From positions 1-10,841 of the forward strand of contig CAYJKW010000071.1 in assembly GCA_964370765.1 (NCBI GenBank): a stretch of DNA of 10,841 nt, read 5' to 3'. Shown piece by piece: positions 7,843-10,841 of this stretch. Numbering within the stretch: the first letter of the stretch is position 1; each line of letters opens with the position of its first letter. The DNA is from CAYJBH01 sp964370765 (GTDB lineage Bacteria; Bacillota; Clostridia; Oscillospirales; Ruminococcaceae). The notes under the pieces are model-generated. The model ran no database searches and was not told where the DNA came from. It saw nothing but the letters and a program-made list of their open reading frames with translations. Made by a program: the position numbers and the translations under genes.

Positions 7843-8241
7843 TTGGCAAACAGAAAAGAGCTCTATAAAGAGGATATGTACAAAAAATTAATGCCGACAC
7901 AGGGTATTGAGGATGATGTAGGTAGCTACTACTATGGGGACGAGCCACCGATACATAAGCATCACCCACCATCTGTCGGTAAAGATGTACGCTACATTAA
8001 TATACAGGAAAAACTGGTGCAGGAAAAACTGGATACTGCAATGTCTAAATTTTCTTGCTGCGATTGCGAGCGTTGCCGTAAGGAGATAATGGCACTGGCA
8101 CTAAACGAGCTACCGCCACGCTATATGGTGCTGGAAAAGGGGGATACAATACCACAGATATCAAAGCAGGAGCATGGTGCAATATCTGCTGCAATTATCA
8201 AAGCGGTTGTAACAATAAAGGCTAATCCCAAACATAGATAA
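7843..8241 (+). CDS. ComFB-family protein
   Basis: A 132-residue soluble protein with the conserved core of the ComFB (late competence development) family. A helix with NIQEKLVQEKLD (53-64) is followed by a cysteine cluster CCDCERC (C72, C73, C75, C78) and then EIMALALNELPPRYMV (81-96), the family's most typical block. The cysteines suggest zinc binding. ComFB was named from the B. subtilis comF operon, where its role is unclear; cyanobacterial relatives have been reported as cyclic dinucleotide receptors. Which applies here is unknown. The first 45 residues, rich in Tyr, His and Pro, are a variable tail. TTG 7843 is chosen from AAAGGAG (7826-7832) ten bases upstream; an internal ATG at 7876 lacks such a site. 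It follows the acyltransferase by 3 bp. Confidence 0.82.
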   Translation: MANRKELYKEDMYKKLMPTQGIEDDVGSYYYGDEPPIHKHHPPSVGKDVRYINIQEKLVQEKLDTAMSKFSCCDCERCRKEIMALALNELPPRYMVLEKGDTIPQISKQEHGAISAAIIKAVVTIKANPKHR

Positions 8242-8261
8242 TGTATAATAAAGGCCAATAT

Positions 8262-8303
8262 GGCTACAACCGGTGGTGTAGCCTGCACAGCCGGTTGTTT
8301 TTT
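8262..8303 (+). terminator. Intrinsic terminator after comFB, with a competing hairpin
   Basis: ACAACCGG (8266-8273) pairs with CCGGTTGT (8291-8298), and a run of six T ends at 8303. GGCTACA (8262-8268) pairs instead with TGTAGCC (8277-8283). The two stems share bases 8266-8268 and cannot both form fully. It ends the parA-acyltransferase-comFB unit and insulates ilvE. Confidence 0.7.
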
Positions 8304-8333
8304 ATAAAATACAATAGCCGGCAGATAAAGAAG

Positions 8334-8363
8334 TTGACAAATAATAGTATAATAATATATAAT
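8334..8363 (+). promoter_or_regulatory. Promoter of ilvE
   Basis: TTGACA (8334-8339) and TATAAT (8358-8363) both match the consensus, with an 18-base spacer. Transcription should start near 8370. The leader is about 28 bases, too short for a T-box or a leader-peptide attenuator, so any amino acid control must act at the promoter. Confidence 0.78.
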
Positions 8364-8397
8364 TTTTGACAGATATATAACAAGGGGGATTGGCAAC

Positions 8398-9456
8398 GTG
8401 GACATTAACTTTATCAAGCGTACCGAGCTAAAGCAAAAACCGGATTTTAATAATCTTGTGTTTGGTAAAACATTTACCGACTATATGTTTATAATGGACT
8501 ACACCGAGGAAAACGGTTGGCATGATGCAAGAATACAGCCCTATGCCAAGATAGAGATGGCGCCATCCTCCTGTGTGCTGCACTATGCACAGGGTTTGTT
8601 TGAGGGCATGAAAGCGTATAAAAATGATGGTAATGTCTATCTGTTTCGTCCGGCTGAAAACTTTAAGCGACTTAACGATGGGTGTGATAGGCTATGTATT
8701 CCAAAAATTGATGTGGATTTAGCAATTACCGCACTTAAAAAATTAGTAGATATTGAGCGGGATTGGATACCATCAAGCGATGGAGCTGCCCTTTATATTC
8801 GCCCATTTATTATTGCAGATGAGGAAGCACTGGGTGTTCACCCTGCAATCGTTTACAAATTTATGATCATACTATCGCCGGTTGCAAGCTATTATTCCGG
8901 TGGATTTGCACCGATTGACATTATGGTAGAGGAAGATTATATTCGTTCGGCTCCGGGCGGGACAGGTGCTATTAAGGCTATTGGCAACTATGCGGCCTCC
9001 CTTAAAGGGCAAAGTCGTGCATCACTTAAGGGTTGTTCACAGGTGATGTGGCTAGATGGTGTAGAGCGCAGATATGTTGAGGAGGTAGGCTCCATGAACA
9101 TATTCTTTGTAAAGGACGGCGAACTTATAACCCCCGAGCTTTCGGGTAGCCTTTTACCGGGAATTACCCGTCGCAGTGTTATAGAGCTTGCAAGGAAGTT
9201 AGGTTACAAGGTAACGGAGCGTGCAATACCTATAACCGAGGTTATAGAGGGTGCTAAGGATGGTACTATAACCGAATGTTTTGGTAGTGGTACCGCAGTG
9301 GTAATATCACCTGTTGGTTCTATGAACTATAAGGATGAAAAAATTCAGATAAACGGCGAGAAGATAGGGCAATTAACAGTAGAGCTTTATAACAAATTAA
9401 CCGATATTCAGTACGGAAGATCGGAAGATGAGTTTGGCTGGCGAGTATCGGTATAG
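8398..9456 (+). CDS. ilvE: Branched-chain amino acid aminotransferase
   Basis: A cytoplasmic PLP enzyme that interconverts leucine, isoleucine and valine with their 2-keto acids using glutamate/2-oxoglutarate. The 352 residues match the longer, eukaryote-like BCAT subgroup (fold type IV). Visible are LHYAQGLFEGMKAY (61-74), the PLP lysine at K193 in GAIKAIGNYAAS, QVMWLDG (215-221), the EEVGSMNIFFV block (228-238), LLPGITRRSV (252-261) and FGSGTAVVISP (295-305) near the cofactor phosphate. The start is GTG 8398, nine bases after AAGGGGG. It stands alone between its own promoter and terminator, with no other ilv or leu genes nearby, so it may serve both synthesis and breakdown. Confidence 0.94.
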   Translation: MDINFIKRTELKQKPDFNNLVFGKTFTDYMFIMDYTEENGWHDARIQPYAKIEMAPSSCVLHYAQGLFEGMKAYKNDGNVYLFRPAENFKRLNDGCDRLCIPKIDVDLAITALKKLVDIERDWIPSSDGAALYIRPFIIADEEALGVHPAIVYKFMIILSPVASYYSGGFAPIDIMVEEDYIRSAPGGTGAIKAIGNYAASLKGQSRASLKGCSQVMWLDGVERRYVEEVGSMNIFFVKDGELITPELSGSLLPGITRRSVIELARKLGYKVTERAIPITEVIEGAKDGTITECFGSGTAVVISPVGSMNYKDEKIQINGEKIGQLTVELYNKLTDIQYGRSEDEFGWRVSV

Positions 9457-9480
9457 CCGAAAAATAATTACATTACAATA

Positions 9481-9510
9481 AAAGGGATAGCCCGCACGGG
9501 TTATCCCTTT
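9481..9510 (+). terminator. Terminator of ilvE (probably bidirectional)
   Basis: The 30 bases fold into one stem of 13 pairs, AAAGGGATAGCCC against GGGTTATCCCTTT, with one G-U wobble and a four-base loop. The T-run on the plus side is weak; on the minus side CCCTTTTATT follows the stem, so it may also stop leftward transcription. It begins 24 bases after the ilvE stop. Confidence 0.75.
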
Positions 9511-9569
9511 AGGTTTATAAGCCTTTTATGTTTAACACGAAGGAAAAGTAGCGCCGTGAAGTGCAACAA

Positions 9570-9597
9570 AAAATCCCGTACTAATGTACGGGATTTT
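9570..9597 (-). terminator. Terminator downstream of the tRNA-Arg remnant
   Basis: AAAATCCCGTAC (9570-9581) and GTACGGGATTTT (9586-9597) form a 12-bp perfect stem with loop TAAT. On the minus strand the right arm is followed by TTTTTTG, a good T-run. This fits the native terminator of the chromosomal tRNA-Arg gene, left in place when the element separated it from the promoter. It could also act on the plus strand. Confidence 0.75.
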
Positions 9598-9601
9598 AAA
9601 T

Positions 9602-9618
9602 GAAACGCAATGCGTTTC
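9602..9618. repeat. Short inverted repeat downstream of the tRNA remnant
   Basis: GAAACGCA and TGCGTTTC are perfect inverse copies around one central base. The site lies between the CCA end of the tRNA remnant and the terminator. It may be an RNA processing structure of the tRNA 3' trailer or a protein site. Function unknown. Confidence 0.4.
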
Positions 9619-9622
9619 GACC

Positions 9623-9667
9623 TGGCGCGCCTTAAGAGATTCGAACTCCTGGCCTTGTGGTTCGTAG
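9623..9667 (-). pseudogene. 3' fragment of tRNA-Arg(ACG), likely attachment site scar
   Basis: Read on the minus strand from 9667, the anticodon loop CTACGAA (anticodon ACG) is followed by the 3' anticodon-stem strand CCACA, variable loop AGGCC, T-stem AGGAG, T-loop TTCGAAT, T-stem CTCTT, acceptor strand AAGGCGC, discriminator G and encoded CCA. The T-arm pairs with one G-U. Upstream of the loop the sequence is TTTG where TGTGG would be needed to pair. No D-arm or 5' acceptor strand GCGCCTT is found. The tRNA identity therefore runs from the anticodon loop to the 3' end, which is the part a tRNA-targeting tyrosine integrase duplicates. The chromosome lies to the left and inserted DNA to the right. 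Confidence 0.78.
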
Positions 9668-9694
9668 CAAAGCAACCCACTGTCTTTTAGATAC

Positions 9695-9767
9695 ATCCTG
9701 TGCATGTAATACCTTTATTTGCAACGGTTTATGTGCAAGCAATGAACTCTAATGTAATCCTGTGCAT
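9695..9767 (+). repeat. Two direct copies of ATCCTGTGCAT
   Basis: Identical 11-mers occupy 9695-9705 and 9757-9767, 62 bp apart. The second copy overlaps a short inverted repeat, CCTGT (9759-9763) with ACAGG (9774-9778). They lie between the att core and the ATGTTAGCA array, where integrase or excisionase sites are expected. Confidence 0.5.
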
Positions 9768-9784
9768 CTAAATACAGGCAGTTC

Positions 9785-9873
9785 ATGTTAGCAAAATGTT
9801 AGCAGGATGTTAGCAAGCAAAAAATCCTTAAAAAACGAGACACCTCAATGTTAGCACGACTCAAACGTTAGAC
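9785..9873 (+). repeat. ATGTTAGCA repeat array, probable integrase arm sites
   Basis: Exact ATGTTAGCA copies start at 9785, 9796 and 9807, a spacing of exactly 11 bp, so all three face the same side of the helix. A fourth exact copy lies at 9848-9856 and a degenerate one (ACGTTAGAC) at 9865-9873. Arrays like this next to a tRNA att core are typical arm-type binding sites for the N-terminal domain of tyrosine integrases. Iterons for a replication protein are the main alternative. Confidence 0.68.
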
Positions 9874-9908
9874 ACTGCCTCCTACATTATATGTGGGAGG
9901 TAGTTTTT
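9874..9908 (+). terminator. Intrinsic terminator inside the element end
   Basis: A 13-bp stem (9874-9886 with 9892-9904, two G-U pairs), loop TTATA and five T at 9904-9908. No plus-strand gene lies upstream within the element. It may stop read-through from the chromosome side, or act on a transcript crossing the joined ends in the circular form. Confidence 0.7.
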
Positions 9909-9910
9909 GT

Positions 9911-10017
9911 ATTATACCGCAAAAAAATAATAAATTCAATCCCAAACACATAAATAATTTTCGAAAAGCAAATAAAGTACATAGTGCTGCAAATGACACT
10001 TTTACAACAGCAGGCTT
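9911..10017. other. AT-rich spacer with no recognisable gene
   Basis: This stretch is stop-rich in all frames I read and holds no convincing gene, RNA or strong promoter. With the repeats on either side it completes the gap of about 660 bp between ilvE and the next gene. A 15-codon reading frame from ATG 9993 has no good ribosome binding site and is not called. Confidence 0.5.
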
Positions 10018-10070
10018 ATGCAACAAACTTTGGAAAATAAAAAGTTTTTGAACATTCATGCAACAAACTT
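10018..10070 (+). repeat. Two direct copies of ATGCAACAAACTT
   Basis: Identical 13-mers at 10018-10030 and 10058-10070 are 40 bp apart, about four helical turns. Between them AAACTTT and AAAGTTT can form a hairpin followed by T. They lie just upstream of the gene at 10118 and could be regulator sites or iterons. Each copy begins with an ATG. Confidence 0.55.
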
Positions 10071-10117
10071 CCGATTTATTGTTAAAGCATGAGACCATTT
10101 TAAAACAGGAGGCATAA
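10058..10117 (+). CDS. Possible 19-residue leader peptide ORF
   Basis: The frame from ATG 10058 reads MQQTSDLLLKHETILKQEA and stops at TAA 10115-10117, directly abutting the ATG of the next gene. Its last codons contain that gene's AGGAGG. No ribosome binding site is seen before 10058, so translation is uncertain. If translated it would couple to the downstream start. Confidence 0.2.
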   Translation: MQQTSDLLLKHETILKQEA

Positions 10118-10841
10118 ATGCAATACGATTTAGAACTAAAACAGATAGTCGAATATCCTAAAAGCAGGATATACAGAAATTTTATCAGATCACTTATGGA
10201 AGATACGAACATTAACCTTTTGGGGAGTTCGTATCTTTTTTATTACACCGTGTTATCATTATTCGCAAACTTTCGCACATCATACAAGAAAATTGACGGC
10301 ATCCGCTTTATCGTCTGCCCGGGTGAATGGATATGCAGTATCGAGGAGCTGAAGTCTTGGCTTCGATGCCAAAGAAATTCCAAAGTTATAGACATACTAA
10401 ATACTCTCCAAAATAATCACTACATTGAATACTCAGTAATACTGCGAAACAAGTTTATCAAATTCAAAATTAAAAGTTGGAGAGATACCAACACAATACT
10501 CGAATACAACTACCCATGTCAAAAGGATGTGGGCTTTTTCTTTTTATCACACTCTGAAGCGAGCGAGCTTATAAGCCTTGGGCGTTGCTCCGAGATGGAT
10601 ATCCTTTTGGATTTATGGCTCAACACCGTCTACAATGAACCAAAGGTAATCGGCTCCGACATCGGGCCGGTGGTTTACCTGCGTGATGGAAGCGGAAATC
10701 CACTGCTTACCACAAACCGATTGGCAGAAAGATATGCCGTTTCTCGCTCGGCTATGAGCAGGATAATAAAGAAATTTAGCAAGCTGTCATACATAAAATC
10801 GGTTGCCTTCCCCGGGCGAACCGGCACCGTAATATATCTAC
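10118..10841 (+). CDS. Conserved element protein with C-terminal helix-turn-helix (partial, function unknown)
   Basis: An open frame of 241 codons begins at ATG 10118 after a strong AGGAGG site and runs off the right edge. I do not recognise a named family, though it resembles hypothetical proteins I associate with mobile elements of gut Clostridia. Visible features are an N-terminal basic and aromatic region (MQYDLELKQIVEYP..), a G-S-S-x-L-F-Y-Y-T segment (36-44), a Y-P-C-Q-K-D-x-G-F-F-F segment (132-142), and R-C-S-E-M-D-I-L-L-D-x-W (156-167). A likely winged helix-turn-helix lies at about 199-222 (TTNRLAERYAVSRSAMSRII). That suggests DNA binding, as a regulator or replication initiator-like protein. 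A terminator-like hairpin lies inside codons 28-42. The lead position in the element fits a control gene. Confidence 0.72.
   Translation, partial: MQYDLELKQIVEYPKSRIYRNFIRSLMEDTNINLLGSSYLFYYTVLSLFANFRTSYKKIDGIRFIVCPGEWICSIEELKSWLRCQRNSKVIDILNTLQNNHYIEYSVILRNKFIKFKIKSWRDTNTILEYNYPCQKDVGFFFLSHSEASELISLGRCSEMDILLDLWLNTVYNEPKVIGSDIGPVVYLRDGSGNPLLTTNRLAERYAVSRSAMSRIIKKFSKLSYIKSVAFPGRTGTVIYL
10200..10241 (+). terminator. Terminator-like hairpin inside the coding sequence
   Basis: AAGATACGAAC (10200-10210) and GTTCGTATCTT (10227-10237) form an 11-bp perfect stem with a 16-base loop. The run of six T at 10236-10241 follows the C of the right arm. It lies 83 bases into the gene that starts at 10118. 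Ribosomes translating the early codons would cover and open it; if translation lagged, transcription could stop. Confidence 0.55.

Larger units (their letters stand above)
9661..10841. mobile_element. End of an integrated mobile element (continues past right edge)
   Basis: DNA to the right of the tRNA-Arg fragment is inferred to belong to an integrated element, such as an ICE, IME, prophage or related island. Support is the tRNA 3' fragment at the junction, clustered short direct repeats typical of integrase arm sites within 200 bp, and an accessory gene of unknown function. No integrase, excisionase, relaxase or phage gene is visible here, so the type cannot be told. The reconstituted full tRNA-Arg should lie on the minus strand at the far end. 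Confidence 0.6.

Noticed and set aside
8364..8397. T-box or leader-peptide attenuator before ilvE
   Set aside because: The leader from the consensus promoter is only about 28 bases and holds no stem or T-box sequence.
9623..9700. Intact tRNA gene
   Set aside because: The anticodon stem does not pair on its 5' side, and no D-arm or 5' acceptor strand is present.
9785..9873. CRISPR-like array
   Set aside because: Repeats of 9 bases with 2-base spacers are far too short for CRISPR; integrase arm sites or iterons fit better.
9868..10212. Minus-strand 114-codon reading frame
   Set aside because: It spans the terminator, repeats and start of the plus-strand gene, has no clear ribosome binding site, and its low-complexity hydrophobic/Ser-rich product has no recognisable domain.

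Overview
The window reads as a chromosomal segment of a low-to-mid GC Gram-positive anaerobe, most likely an uncultured gut Clostridia. The grounds are the strong AGGAGG-type ribosome binding sites, near-consensus sigma-A promoters, frequent ATA and CTA codons, TTG and GTG starts, a CCA-encoding tRNA remnant, and the gene families present. Genus cannot be read from the sequence.

Positions 1-242 hold the start of a leftward gene (probably asparagine synthase-like, running off the left edge) and a divergent promoter region. A perfect 20-bp palindrome lies between the -35 and -10 of the leftward promoter and looks like an operator.

Positions 249-5950 are one tightly packed rightward gene run: recX (recombination regulator), rimO (ribosomal protein S12 methylthiotransferase), pgsA (phosphatidylglycerophosphate synthase), cysS (cysteinyl-tRNA synthetase), a DUF4349 membrane lipoprotein, and ribF (FMN/FAD synthesis). 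Gaps are 8-41 bp, and the last pair overlaps by 14 bp. These are housekeeping functions: DNA repair control, translation, lipid synthesis and cofactors.

Positions 5964-8303 are a second transcription unit with its own extended -10 promoter. It holds an orphan ParA/MinD-type ATPase, a membrane acyltransferase-3 protein and a ComFB-family protein, and ends at a terminator with two competing hairpins. No ParB is present. All three genes use non-ATG starts (TTG, GTG, TTG). ilvE (branched-chain aminotransferase) follows under a TTGACA-N18-TATAAT promoter and is closed by a 13-bp-stem terminator.

The right end is accessory DNA. At 9623-9667 on the minus strand lies the 3' part of a tRNA-Arg(ACG), from anticodon loop to CCA, with its own terminator to the left and no 5' half. 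This is the expected scar of a tyrosine-recombinase element that entered the anticodon loop. The chromosome is to the left, and the element starts at about 9660 and runs off the right edge. Its end carries three ATGTTAGCA repeats at exactly 11-bp spacing plus outlying copies (probable integrase arm sites), other short repeats, an intrinsic terminator, and then an uncharacterised gene (from 10118) with a C-terminal helix-turn-helix. That gene contains an 11-bp perfect hairpin plus T-run inside its coding sequence, suggesting premature-termination control. The integrase and the intact tRNA are not in the window and should lie to the right.
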